From positions 746,501 to 810,500 of the forward strand of contig NC_134683.1 of assembly GCF_024713945.1 (NCBI RefSeq): a stretch of 64,000 nt of DNA. Reading direction: 5' to 3'. Positions 49,156 to 60,516 of this stretch are shown piece by piece; position 1 is the stretch's first letter; each line of letters starts with the position of its first letter. The notes under the pieces were generated by a model. It did not search any database. It was given only the letters and a program-made list of their open reading frames with translations, and was not told the DNA's origin. The position numbers and the translations under genes were made by a program. Source of the stretch: Dermatophagoides farinae. Lineage: Eukaryota; Arthropoda; Arachnida; Sarcoptiformes; Pyroglyphidae.

Positions 49156-51994
49156 ATGGGCAATATCAATACGGTTGGACCGAATGAAGCATTGATTGTA
49201 TCAGGTTTGTTTTGAATTTTTTTTTAATAACAAAAATTTTTCGAATTAAACACCAAAGTTTAAAAGAGCCACGAAAGAGACAAATGACAAAGATTCAAAT
49301 TTTAAACAAGTAAACAATTAGTAATTAGTAAATGAAAATGACAAAAGACAGGAAAAAAAACAATGATGAGCCAGCTCAAAGTTTGATTTGATTGTTGATG
49401 TTTTGTTTTCAATGTGTTTGTGTGCATTGTTTTCAATTCAATATAATGAATGTTATACTAATTAATTACCAAATTTATCATCATCGATTGGATAATCACC
49501 ACCAGCAGCACCACCACCACCACCAGCACCACCATCATCAGCTGCATCAATATCGGCCGCTTCTGAATCATATTTTGGTTCATATTTCGATTCATACATA
49601 TGTTCATAACTTGGTTTATATGATTCTTCATGATATGATGGATATGATGGATATGATGGATATGGTATAGCGATATATTCTTTCTTCTTTTTATGACATG
49701 GATTAATCATTAGTAGTTCACCGGATTTCTTTTTTTTACCACCACCACGCATCAATAATTGTGGTGGACAGCCATCTTCACCACCGATAATTACTATATC
49801 GTCACCTTTATCTTTACCACCAGCTTCAACAATATTGGTTGTAAATGATGAAAAATAAACGATGATTATGGTGATTGCCAAAAGTGAATATTTAATCATT
49901 TTTAGTTTATCTGTTGATACAATTGAAGAAGATGATCGAAACTTTAGTGTTTTGCCCGTTATGTTCGTGAATGTTGTTGGAACTTTTTTTCCATTATTCA
50001 TCGACTTTATATACGATACCAACATTTAGGTTGATTGTAACCATTTTTTCCGTTTTTTTTCCATCCGATCGTAAATTTCTCACTTTATTTTATTATCGAT
50101 CATTACTAGTTATAACCAGGTATGAACAACAACAGTATATGGATCGGTTAATCATCGTAATAATCAAAATTGAACAAACAAAAATTCACTAAATCATTAC
50201 AATGATCCAGAAAAACACAACATATATGTTTCCATAAATCAAATCAAGTTTGTTAGCAAAAAAAAAAAAAAAAATTTCCTTTCTGGTTCATTTGAATTTA
50301 GTAATACAAAAATTGGTGCCTGAATTATTGTGTGTGTGTGTGTGTATGTTTTTTGTCAAAAGGAAATGATGGTGTTTTGTTTTTGGTTGTCTATAATTAA
50401 ATTTAATCGTTATAACCTTCATTATCATTTTGTGATTCAGTGCATTCTCATTAATAATCTTGTTGTTGTTGTTGCTGTTTTTTTTTCATTCATTATCTAA
50501 ACAGGTGGATGCTGTAGACCAACGAAAAAAACCTACGTTGTTGGTGGCTGGTCATGGTCCTGGTGGCTATTGTCCGATGTTCAAACGTATGTGACATATA
50601 CAAACACACCCATAAATCGATTCTAATTTTTTTTTTCGTTTATCTAGAATAAGTTTAGAAGTAATGACATTGATGCCTAAATGTGAAAATGTTGAAACAT
50701 CTGAAGGTGTACAGTTAACCGTTTCGGGTGTTGCACAATGTAAAATTAAAAATGAAAAAGAACAATTATCAATTGCTTGTGAACAATTTCTAGGAAGAAA
50801 TGTTGATTATATTAAAGGAATATTACAACAAACATTGGAAGGTAATCTACGTTCAATTCTTGGCACAATGACTGTGGAAGAAATTTATCGTGAACGTGAT
50901 CAATTTGCATCGTTAGTACGGGAAGTTGCATCTTCAGAATTGGAACGTATGGGTATTGAAATATTATCATTCACAATTAAAGATGTTTATGATAATGTTA
51001 ATTATCTGGAATCATTGGGCAAAGCAAAAATTGCCGAAATCAAACGAAATGCAGCCATTGGTGTTGCCAATGCTGAACGTGATGCAGGCATCAAAGAAGC
51101 GGAATGTCAAAAAGCAGCAATGGATGTAAAATATTCGGCTGATGCTAAAATCGAAGACGCTACACGTGATTATCTAACGCAGAAAGCAATGTTTGAAGCC
51201 GAAGTTAATGCAAAAAAAGCAGAAGCTAATCTAGCGTTTGATTTACGTTCAACACATCTACAACAGGAAATATCGAAACAGCAAAAATTCATTGAACTAA
51301 TTGAACGAAAAAAATTGACTGAATTACAGGACCAGGAAATTGTTTTGGCTGAAAATGATCTAAAAGCTAAAGTTAATTTATTAGCCGATGCTCAATTATA
51401 TGAAATATGTCAATTAACTGAAGGTAAAAAACGACAAATATTAGCGGCAGCTGAAGCCGATGCTGAACGTATCAAATTGATTGGACAAGCAGAATCAGAT
51501 GCGGCAGAAATACGTGGCCGTGCTGAAGCGCATGGAATGTTGACTAAAGCTTCAGCATTAAAACAATTTGGTGAAGCTGCCATATTATCATTAACGTTGG
51601 AAAATCTACCAAAAGTATGTATCATTGATTGATTGAATAACAAATAATTGACAATTGTACAACGAAAAAACAAATGACAACAACAATAATCATTAGTATT
51701 AGTATAACAGTGAAACTAATAATCAGAACAAAACAAATAATCCTCATTTTTTCCAACTAATTTCAGATTGCAGCAGAAATATCGGCACCATTATCGAAAA
51801 CTGATGAAATTGTTTTACTTAGTGGTGATACTGGTAATCTAACAAAAGTTGTTTCACAAATTCCACCTACATTACAAGCGATGACCGGTATCGATGTGAA
51901 AAAGGTAATAAAAAAAAATCTTGTTTTCCATTTGTACAATTCATATTTTTTTCTTTTGATTTAGACATTATCAAAAATAACCGGTGCCCATTGA
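49156..51994 (+). CDS. Flo2: Flotillin-2
   Basis: SPFH-domain scaffold protein on the inner face of plasma-membrane microdomains and endosomes. Exons: 49156-49204, 50505-50586, 50648-51614, 51767-51904, 51965-51994, in phase; 421 residues. It begins MGNINTVGPNEALIVSGGCC: Gly2 for myristoylation and Cys19/Cys20 for palmitoylation. The SPFH/PHB domain follows (WSWSWWLLSDVQT, EQFLGRNVDYIKGILQQTLE, ERMGIEILSFTIKDVYD). A long Ala/Glu-rich coiled coil follows (NAERDAGIKEAECQKAAMD), and the end is LTKVVSQIPPTLQAMTGIDV. The N-terminal match to flotillin-2 rather than flotillin-1 is strong. Intron 1 is 1300 bp and hosts a secreted-protein gene on the other strand. A poly(A) signal is at 52250-52255. 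Confidence 0.95.
49462..49899 (-). CDS. Secreted Lys/Tyr-rich protein nested in flotillin intron
   Basis: Single-exon frame; the ATG at 49899 gives 145 residues with a clean signal peptide (MIKYSLLAITIIIVYFSSF) ending near VEAGG. The frame continues upstream to 50025, but a TATA box at 50005-50013 predicts transcription start near 49978, so 49899 is the first usable ATG. The mature part has two Lys clusters (GGGKKKKSGE and HKKKKEYIAI), two Cys, the repeat YPSYPSYPSY, a Tyr-rich segment (YKPSYEHMYESKYEPKYDS), an acidic Ala/Asp stretch and a poly-Gly run. Short, secreted, Tyr/Gly-rich proteins of this kind are often cuticular or adhesive; function is not known. The KKKK plus Pro motif recalls the two genes at 28-31 kb. 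Confidence 0.75.
   Translation of the reverse strand: MIKYSLLAITIIIVYFSSFTTNIVEAGGKDKGDDIVIIGGEDGCPPQLLMRGGGKKKKSGELLMINPCHKKKKEYIAIPYPSYPSYPSYHEESYKPSYEHMYESKYEPKYDSEAADIDAADDGGAGGGGGAAGGDYPIDDDKFGN
50005..50013 (-). promoter_or_regulatory. TATA box for nested secreted gene
   Basis: TATATAAAG on the minus strand, 106 bp upstream of the ATG at 49899, inside flotillin intron 1. It supports an independent antisense promoter and decides the start codon. Confidence 0.55.
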
Positions 51995-52978
51995 ATATGC
52001 ACATACACACAAAATTGAAATTTTGCTGGGAATTTAAATTCATTTGTATACACCTACCATATGCATTGAATCATTATCATCATTTCATTTTCATTCATCC
52101 AATGTCCACAATAATATCGCTGAACAACAATCACCCCCACCCTTCCAAAAAAAAGAACCAAACCATAAATTCAGATTCACAAACACAAGTCTAGTCTTCG
52201 GAAAAAAATCATCATCACATTTTTTTATTTATATCTTCATTTCTAATTGAATAAATTTTATCCGGAAAAATTTTTTTTATTGAAAAATAAATAAATAAAA
52301 TCCAGTTTAATCTGGAATTTACAACCAACCAACCAACAACAACAACAAAAAAAATCTATTGATTTGATTGACATTTGTATATGTGTGCACTGGGTGAGAG
52401 CAGTCATCAGTTTTTTTTTTCGTTTCTCTTATCAATCAATCAAAATTTGATATCACCAAAATTGCGGACTCACACACACACACACACACCGAAATGGTGA
52501 TCGATATCATTTGACCGATATAATTTATCATAACAAAAAAAAATTTTTTTTTGTTGTTGTCTCTATTCAACACACACACAAAAGATGTGCCGATACTCAT
52601 GTCAAAATCATTGAAATTGAAATCAATTCCAGTGAATTTTTGTTTTATTTGAAAATTATTCATTTTTTTTATTCATATTTACACACACACACACACACAC
52701 ACAGCACACGTACAAACCAAAAGACAAATATTTATCACATACAATGTACAACAAGAAATGAAAGTGATAATTAGAGATAAAGCGAAAATTTTCCAAAGAA
52801 AAAAAAAACATCATCAATTGATCTGACGATCGAAAATCCACTACTTATTGAATTTCGATCATTAATTTTTCTTGTCATCTATCCAAAATTGGATTCTAAC
52901 AACAACGAAAAGAAAAAAAAATTAAAATAAAAGATGAAAAAAATGACCAATCAACGATTCAAGGAAGCATCAAATCGA
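51995..52978. other. Flotillin 3' region and convergent gap
   Basis: Flotillin 3' UTR with AATAAA at 52250-52255, then (CA)n runs at about 52470-52488 and 52681-52703. No exon supported. Confidence 0.6.
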
Positions 52979-53605
52979 TTAGAATCGATCATTGACTATA
53001 TAATAATCAGCTAATTTGGCATTGATTAATTGATGATGATTATTATTGTTATTCGAATTGGAAGCATTTTGTTGCTGTTGTTGCGATTGCTGTGGTTGTT
53101 GTCGTTGTTTATTATCTTTCCAGCCAATAATGAAACCAGTTTGACATAGACGATATTCTTTCAATGATAATTCCATTATTGAATTGAACGATTGTTCCAT
53201 TGAATTATCCAAATGTTTGCAAAGAAAATTGCAATCATTCATCATTACAATTGGATCCATTTGATTGGATTCAGTACGTAAATGTTTTTCAAACATATTC
53301 AATAAATCTTGTTTAGTTTGTTTATGTTTCAATTTCAATTCAAACGATGTTGGCGGTAAATGTGGTTGCTGATAAATGTATGATACCATACGTTCTTCAT
53401 AATATTTAAGAAAATTATCCATTAAAGTGGCTGCATCCATTATGATCGATGATGATGATGATGATGTTGTTGCTGTTGTTGTTGTTGTTGATCCAACAAC
53501 ATTATTACCGATATTATCAGCAGTTTGTTGATTATTACCATCCATCATTGTAGTTGTTGTCGTTGTCGCCATCATCATTGTATTGTAATTACGATTAATT
53601 ATCAT
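52979..53605 (-). CDS. Uncharacterised protein with weak atlastin/GBP-like helices
   Basis: Single-exon frame of 208 residues from the ATG at 53605. The first about 60 residues are Met/Thr/Ser low complexity. A helical core follows (NFLKYYEERMVSYIYQQP, then LPPTSFELKLKHKQTKQDLL and NMFEKHL). The order YxxxM - P - L...H...K..L..F resembles the middle helical region of atlastin/GBP proteins, but no GTPase domain is present in or near this frame. The rest is Gln/Asn-rich, ending YYIVNDRF. The resemblance is judged by eye and weak. It could be an unrelated orphan or a diverged C-terminal exon of a gene reaching beyond what can be seen. Confidence 0.45.
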   Translation of the reverse strand: MIINRNYNTMMMATTTTTTMMDGNNQQTADNIGNNVVGSTTTTTATTSSSSSSIIMDAATLMDNFLKYYEERMVSYIYQQPHLPPTSFELKLKHKQTKQDLLNMFEKHLRTESNQMDPIVMMNDCNFLCKHLDNSMEQSFNSIMELSLKEYRLCQTGFIIGWKDNKQRQQPQQSQQQQQNASNSNNNNNHHQLINAKLADYYIVNDRF

Positions 53606-55463
53606 TATTTATTGTGTTTTTTTTTGTTCGAAAAGTGAAGAATATTTAGCCAAATTACAAAATTAGTGATGATTGATTTACATGTACATCAAATCGAACA
53701 ATGAAAAAAAAAAATTGCTGATGCAACTGAACGTTTATGGAACAAAATAAATTCACCAAAGAAAAACAAAACAAAACATTCGATATTCAAATCGATTGAA
53801 TGATGGTGACGACCAAGTTCTTATGTATTGTGTTTTTATTTATTTATTGATGATCATTGATGAGAAATGTGCAAAAGAAAAAACCATTTACATTCTGATA
53901 TGATTCAAAAACAAAAACGTCGTCATATGGGTTGTCTTGGTTGTTGTTGTTGTTGTCGTTGTAATCGTCGTCGTAATATTACGGAGTTACAATCGAATTA
54001 AAAAAAAAATTCAATTCAGCTGTTTATGTGTGTGAAATTGAAGTGTTTATTTTTTTTCTTTCTTCTATGGCCATTTTATATATAGCACGAGAAACCAATA
54101 AACAAACAATCATCATCATCATCAATTTATATCAGTTTGAAAATGAGAACAACCGCGTTACATGTATTTATATATAGAATATCGAGAAAAAAAAACTACA
54201 GCAAATAAAATACTGCTAGCTTTTCTATATACAATGATGATGATGATGATGATGATGATAGTGATTTGAAGATTCTCGAATTACAAAACGAACAAACAAA
54301 TGCACCCACCAAATATAAACACACATGAGATGAGATTAAAAAAAAAAGAAAACGATAAACGCGTGTTTGAATTTCTTTTTTTTTCTGCATTATTTGAATG
54401 TGTACACGTTTTGTGTGTATGTATGTGCATGTATTCGCGAAACATTGTATCATTTGTTTTGTTTTTTTTGAAAAATTGATTCGGGCGTGTATCCATCAAT
54501 TTCAACCAAAACAGACAACTGTAAATATTGTTTACACTGAATATATCTACCTCCTTCGCAAACGTACACATACATGCAATGAATGAATGGATGAATTTCA
54601 TAAATGTGAATTTTTTGAAGCCAAGTCATATGATCAAACACATTCAGCATATTTTTTTTTCTCCCATTATAATCATCATCATCGACATTATAAAGTCACG
54701 TCGACAAGTTCTAATGATGATGATGATGAAAATGATGGCATGAATGCAGCTGTTGCCGTTGTATACATTTGCATCGCAACATTTTTTTTTTTCGTTCTTA
54801 ATAATTATCATTCAAAGACATAAAAATCATTCATTCACTTCGTGATATTTGTCATCATCATCATAATCGACAGCAACAACGGGATTTTTTTCCCTATTAT
54901 CAACGGAAAAATTTTCGAAATTAAACCCTGAAAAAAATTCATCGGAATTGCGTTTTTTTTGCCCTGAAAAAAATTGATAATTTTTTTTTGATTTGTTTCA
55001 TCAGAAAAATAAGAAAAAAAACCAGCATACACACACACACATACAGAATCATTGAACTATCCATTCAAAATCGCATCGATTTGATCAATCAGTCGATCGA
55101 TCAATCGATCGAATCAAAGCCAAAAATAGCATCTAAATATTGTGAAACAACCCTTTTTTTCAAAAAATAAATCAATTTATTTTTGATTGATTGATTGATT
55201 GGCTGCAAGATAAAAGTTAAAGTGAAACAAAAAACGTCTGAATCATTTTGTCACAAATAATAAATTGAACATGTGTATTTGTGTATGTGTTCGAATTGAA
55301 CTTTGATTTGTTGTTTGATATGTGTACTCATATTTTTGATATTTTGTACCAAACATCCAATAATCATCATTTGATATAAAATAAAAACAATCTTGTGATC
55401 CTGCCTGCCTGTGTATGTGAGTGACCTATATTTTATTCAGAATAAACGACATAAAAGAAAATA
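53606..55463. other. Non-coding gap
   Basis: Between two divergent genes, so it should contain both promoters. (GAT)n, (CA)n and poly-A/T tracts only; open frames here are repeat translations. Confidence 0.55.
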
Positions 55464-56683
55464 ATGGATCAAAAATCGATTGAAAACAATGATATTGAAC
55501 CAACAATCGAAAAAAAAGATGCTAATAATGAAACTGAAGCCGGATTTCCTCTACGATTACCATCTGGTTTTGAACAACAATTAGGAATGTTAAGTTCAAT
55601 GATGCAACAAAATCATGGTCTATTTGATCAATTAATTGGTGGTAAACAAAATCAACAGAAAAAAGATGCAAATAATAATAATAATCCATCAACATCAGCT
55701 GATCATGAACAACGTCCAGATATGGCTGGAAAAATGTTTGAACAATCAATGGGTATGATTAATTCAATGTTTCGTGATCAAGGTGCTGCCGATATGTTTG
55801 GGAAATTTTTTGGCCAACGTACACCAACATCTACTGTTGCTGATCAACCAGCAGCTACAAATGTTTATCCGAAATTGGATGATATGGATGATAATAATAA
55901 ACGTCAACAGCAACAGCAGCAGCCACAACAACCAAAACAACAAGGTCAATTCGATATTGAAACACTTCTTACTCAAGGTATTGATCGTCTTGGTTTAAAA
56001 ATTACTGATCGAAATGCTGGTGATTTATTGGGACAATTATTGGGTCAGGTTAAAAAACAACAACAACAACCCAGTCAACCTTCGTATCCAACATCAGAAG
56101 GAAGGAATTTTTATCCAACATTGGATAACTTGGATATTGATAATAACAAGCCGAAACAACAGAGCCAACACCACCACCACCAACTTCGAATCAACCAACA
56201 AGTCCAATTAATTTAGATAATGTAATTAATCAAGGTATCGATGTTATTGGATCAGCATTGAAAGGCAATGCTGGTAGTATTTTTGGTTCATTTTTGAAAA
56301 ATTCAATTTCAACTAAAAGTTCGACCAATAGTAGTGGCAATCATCAATATGATGTACCACCATCATCAGTAGCACGTCCATCACAACCAGAACCGAAATC
56401 TTCCACACAACCATCATTCAAACAGGTGAATGTTGAATTTCCAGATGATGTCGTTGGTACCGGTGCTGGTAATAATGTTGTTAATCCACCAGCAACACCA
56501 TCAGCGCCAATACAAATGTCTGAACCAATCAGATCATCAAAACCAAAATCGAATAAAGATGATGATGACGATGATGATGATGGAAAATCGAATAAAACCA
56601 AAGATGGTGAAAAAATTTTGGATTTCATCCCTGATGATGCATTTGAAGCGGCATTTGATGCAATGGCTTTTGGCAAAAAATAA
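55464..56683 (+). CDS. Q-rich repetitive protein, frame broken once
   Basis: About 406 residues over one exon in two frames: MDQKSIENN... to about 56150, then a frame one base off to the stop at 56683. Both halves carry the same degenerate repeats, so they belong together. YPKLDDMDDNN recurs as YPTLDNLDIDNN, and LLTQGIDRLG recurs as VINQGIDVIG. NAGDLLGQLLG recurs as NAGSIFGSFLK, and the first part has MFEQSMGMINSMFRDQGAADMFGKFFG-like segments (MFRDQGAADMFGKFFG). Poly-Q, poly-H and poly-D stretches separate them. The C-terminus is ILDFIPDDAFEAAFDAMAFG. No signal peptide or membrane segment. Not recognised as any known family. The break lies around 56145-56175 in an ACA/CCA-rich tract and looks like one missing base. 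The stop is 156 bp from the convergent DNA2 stop. Confidence 0.7.
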
Positions 56684-56838
56684 TCCAAATCACTGCTTTT
56701 CTTTTGATGATATTATGAGGAAAAAAAACTACTACTAACCATCTTTGATTGTTTTTGTTTCTTGTTTGTTTTATTGCATTTTTTTTTCTATAGCAAAATT
56801 TAACAATTTTTATTATTATGAGAAAAAAATAATAAACT

Positions 56839-59800
56839 TTAAATGACAATATCATTGAAATCATTAAAATCAATCAATGGTACAATTTGTTCTTCATCAA
56901 GAACATTGAATAGATTACGGAATGGTAAATATCTGTTCAATGTATGACAATTACCAATAATGATTAATTTACGTTTTGCACGTGTTACAGCCACATTTAA
57001 ACGACGTTCATCTTTCAATAATTCTGAATCAATAATTGGTGTCTGGTACGAATCATTCGTTTCAACAGATGAACAGTTACTGTTTCTACTTTTTACACAT
57101 GAATAAATTATAACATCTTTATCACGGCCTTGATATTGATCCACTGTATTTATTTCAAGATGATTTTGTTCCAAAAATTGTTGTCCAAATAGTTCACGAA
57201 TTTTATTCACTTGACGACGAAATGGTGAAATGATGCCGATATTATCGGTATTGAAATTTGTTGCGTCATTCTTGTTGCCATAAATCAATAACAATGTTTG
57301 TACCACATGTAATATTAATTTTGCTTCAAATAGATTGATAACAAAACTACTTTTTGTATTATCATTTGATGGTGATGAATGGTCATTTGTATCATTATTC
57401 TGTGATCGTTGTTGTTGTTGTTGTTGAGGTAAAATATTAAATTCACCATTATCATTATCATATGTTTCAAATGCCAATGGAATTGATGTTGTGTCCAAGA
57501 ATACAACAGAATCATTAAGATTTGGACTTATAATTTTTGATATAAATGATGATTGATATTCTTCCAGAATATGGCATTTATCATTCGACAATAGATAATC
57601 CAATAATGATATTGTTTCCACTTGTTTATTAGCACATTTTAATTTATTACCATATGTTAATTTATTGGCCACTTGCATTATCACAGAATTCATACGATAT
57701 TGAATGAATAATGGAAATATTCGAATTGATTGACCATATGATGATGATTTATTATTTTGATGATTGGAATCTTTATTTCCAACATCGAATTCATCATTAT
57801 CAAAATCATCATCATAATGGCCAATATCTTGTTTACCCGATGTATTTAGCAAACGTGAGAATAGACTTTCATCCAGGCCATTTTGTCGTGCATATGAACT
57901 TTGAACTACTGGTGGCAGTTGTTTTTGATCACCAACCAATACAAAATTATGACAATTAAATAATGGTCCCAACGATGTGCATAGAAATACTTGACTTGCT
58001 TCATCCATGATGCAAAAATCAAATGTTCGTTTCTGAAATAATGGATGATTGAATACAGCTAAACAGGTGGCAGCCACAACCGGTATAGTGGAATAAAAAT
58101 GATTCAATGCAATGATATTTTCGGTTTCCAGCCATTTTTTCGTTCGATCATGATCTGAATATTTCAATAATTTTGGATTGATTCTTCGTGGCTGTCCCAT
58201 TCGTACGAAATCCACTTTTTTATCATTTTCATCATTAAAACGAACCAATTTCATTAGAATATTATCGACGGCATTATGTGTATAACTAGTGACTAGTACT
58301 GAATATCCATATTCGACAAGAATTTGAACCAATGAAACAATTGTTTGTGTTTTTCCAGAACCAGGACTACCAAACAGTAGAGAACATTTTGTTTTCAATA
58401 TGCCAAGAATACAACGTTTTTGTTGAATATTCAACTGTGATAATGTTGGTGAATTGTAAAGTTGATTATACGAACCAAATTTGTAACCATTCTGATTGGA
58501 TTTCGGCACACGGCCATGTATGATGATTTCACGAAGTTCACGGGCTCTAGCATTATCATCATCATCACCGTCATACATTAATCGTAAAAGATTGGAAAAA
58601 TTAATCAACATTGGACGATTATTAATATTTTTAAGAAAATCAATACGATACACTGCTTGTGGATTCAACATTGTTGCATCTTTTTCCAAACGAATAGTAA
58701 TCTCTTTTTGATCATCGGAAAATGATTCAATCTGTCCAATAACAATGCATAATTGGCGGCAAAAATTGCCATAAATTTCAAATGTTTTTGTTGAATTAAT
58801 CAATTCTTCACTGATGACTGCACGTCGTTCTTCCAATAATGTTAGATTAATTTTCAAATCATTATCTATGGTGAACAATTCTTCTGGTAACATTGTTGCC
58901 TTTGGATTACGTTGAAAAACAATGATACGGTCATCTTTATGTTTGATTTTCATTTTACACAGACCAATGCCGGATTTTTCACATTCTTCAGAACGATAAT
59001 TCCAAAAATCTATCAATTTTTCCGATGACATACAGAATTGTTTTTCAATCTCCAACAGTTCCAACATATTCGAAAAGAATTCCATTTCACGACCTTTAAG
59101 ATGTGATGTGACAGTGGATGAAAAATGTGAATCATTTGGATTGTCATAAAGATTTTGATCGAAACAACGATAAATCAATGAACAATCAAGATTATGTTCA
59201 CATTTGCTACAAATTCGTTCGGCATTTAGCGTTTCTGGCCCCTTCATAATTAAATCTTTTTTATTTCGTTCATCGATGACAACGCCCAATCGATCAAAGT
59301 AACGGACAAATCTGTTTCGTAATAGAATTAAATCACGAAATACATTATGATTGGTTTGAATATGCTCGGTTTTGGCCTCGTCTTTCAGATAAAGTAGATA
59401 ACCACCACAAGATTTATAATTGACATATTTATCGGTCATAATGAACGAATATAGAATCACTTGACCCATATGTGACGGAGAAAATGTATGGCGACCAGTT
59501 TTCAATTCCAATGGTATTAAATTCGAATATTTTGTCATATTATTCTTGTCTTCAACAATCACATCGAGACTTAAATCAATTTTACCAATGCAACCATATT
59601 TCGTTGACCAAATAGTATTTTCAACATCATGTAAACGTTGAATGGAAAATAGCTTTTTTACATTCATTATTATTAGTGGTAGTTGATTCATTACCAGCGT
59701 ATAGTTTGAGCCATTCAGAAATTGGACGAACATATGGTCTCAATTCTGTCATTACATCTTCACGAGTCATATTTAAATTATACAATTCTAATGTAAAATT

Positions 59801-60262
59801 GGAAATTATTGTATCAAGAAATATTTTCACAATTTGTCCAACATTATATTGTTGACGACGTATACATTCTTGAAACAATTCATGTACAATAGTGCCAATA
59901 AACAAAGCTTTATTTGGTTCGCCAAATATTTCAAACATTCGTGATAGCCATGCTTTTCGCATACAAAAACTGGCTGACATTAATGATGTAATCGGTATCA
60001 ATACATCTGGTCGAACAACAATTAAACCATTTAGATTATCAATAATCAATATGGAATCATTTTCAATTTTTGGGTCATATATATTGACAAATTCTTTGGC
60101 GTCTATTGTTAAATTTTTCCAATAATCACGTAGAATACATACGTATTTGTTGACTTTATCATTAATGGAAAATGTTGATTGTAATTGAAGTACAAGTTCA
60201 TCATTATCATTTTTATCACATTTTGTTACCATAAATCTGGTTGGAATTTTTTTCGGCCTCAT
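56839..60262 (-). CDS. DNA2: DNA replication helicase/nuclease DNA2 (one apparent frameshift)
   Basis: Processes long Okazaki flaps, resected ends and stalled forks. ATG at 60262 (MRPKKIPTRFMVTKCDK), stop at 56839, no introns, about 1138 residues when both frames are counted. Nuclease part: FCMRKAWLSRMFE holds the first Fe-S Cys, IPLELKTGRHTF is the E-x-K of the PD-(D/E)XK site, and ICSKCEHNLDCSL holds the other cluster Cys. Helicase SF1 part: Walker A LFGSPGSGKTQT, CIMDEASQ, GDQKQLPP, QYRMNSVIM, VDQYQGRDKDVIIYS and LNVAVTRAKRKLI. The frame changes in a run of six T (plus strand 59654-59659); one base fewer would keep it open. Both sides are fully conserved, so an assembly error is more likely than decay. 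It shares a 254-bp divergent promoter with PES1. Confidence 0.93.
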
Positions 60263-60516
60263 TTTGCCACTTTAATATGACCAAAGAATGATGATAAGGA
60301 GGATGACGATGAAATATTAAAATGCGCGGTTTTAATATAACCAACACACGATATTAACACAAAAAAATAAAAAAAAAATCATCGACTATTTACACATGAG
60401 TGTGATTTATATATTCACACAAGAATCCAACACAATCCACGTGTTTAGTGTTCACTTGAAAATTCTTTTGGATTCTTTCTGTTTCAAATAAATTTGGATC
60501 ATTTTGTGGATCAAAA
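60263..60516. promoter_or_regulatory. Bidirectional promoter DNA2 / PES1
   Basis: 254 bp between the two divergent start codons, so both genes must be driven from here. It contains a GCGCGG patch at about 60325 and no TATA box, as expected for housekeeping promoters. Inferred from geometry. Confidence 0.6.

Noticed and set aside
49900-50025. N-terminal extension of the flotillin-intron secreted protein
   Set aside because: It would place the signal peptide internally and lies across the TATA box and predicted start site.
59627-60262. Separate small gene upstream of a DNA2-like helicase gene
   Set aside because: It carries the first Fe-S Cys region of DNA2 and is contiguous in homology with the next frame, so it is the N-terminal part of the same gene. 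A 79-nt intron starting GTTCGT was considered but would delete the conserved SEWLKLY segment.
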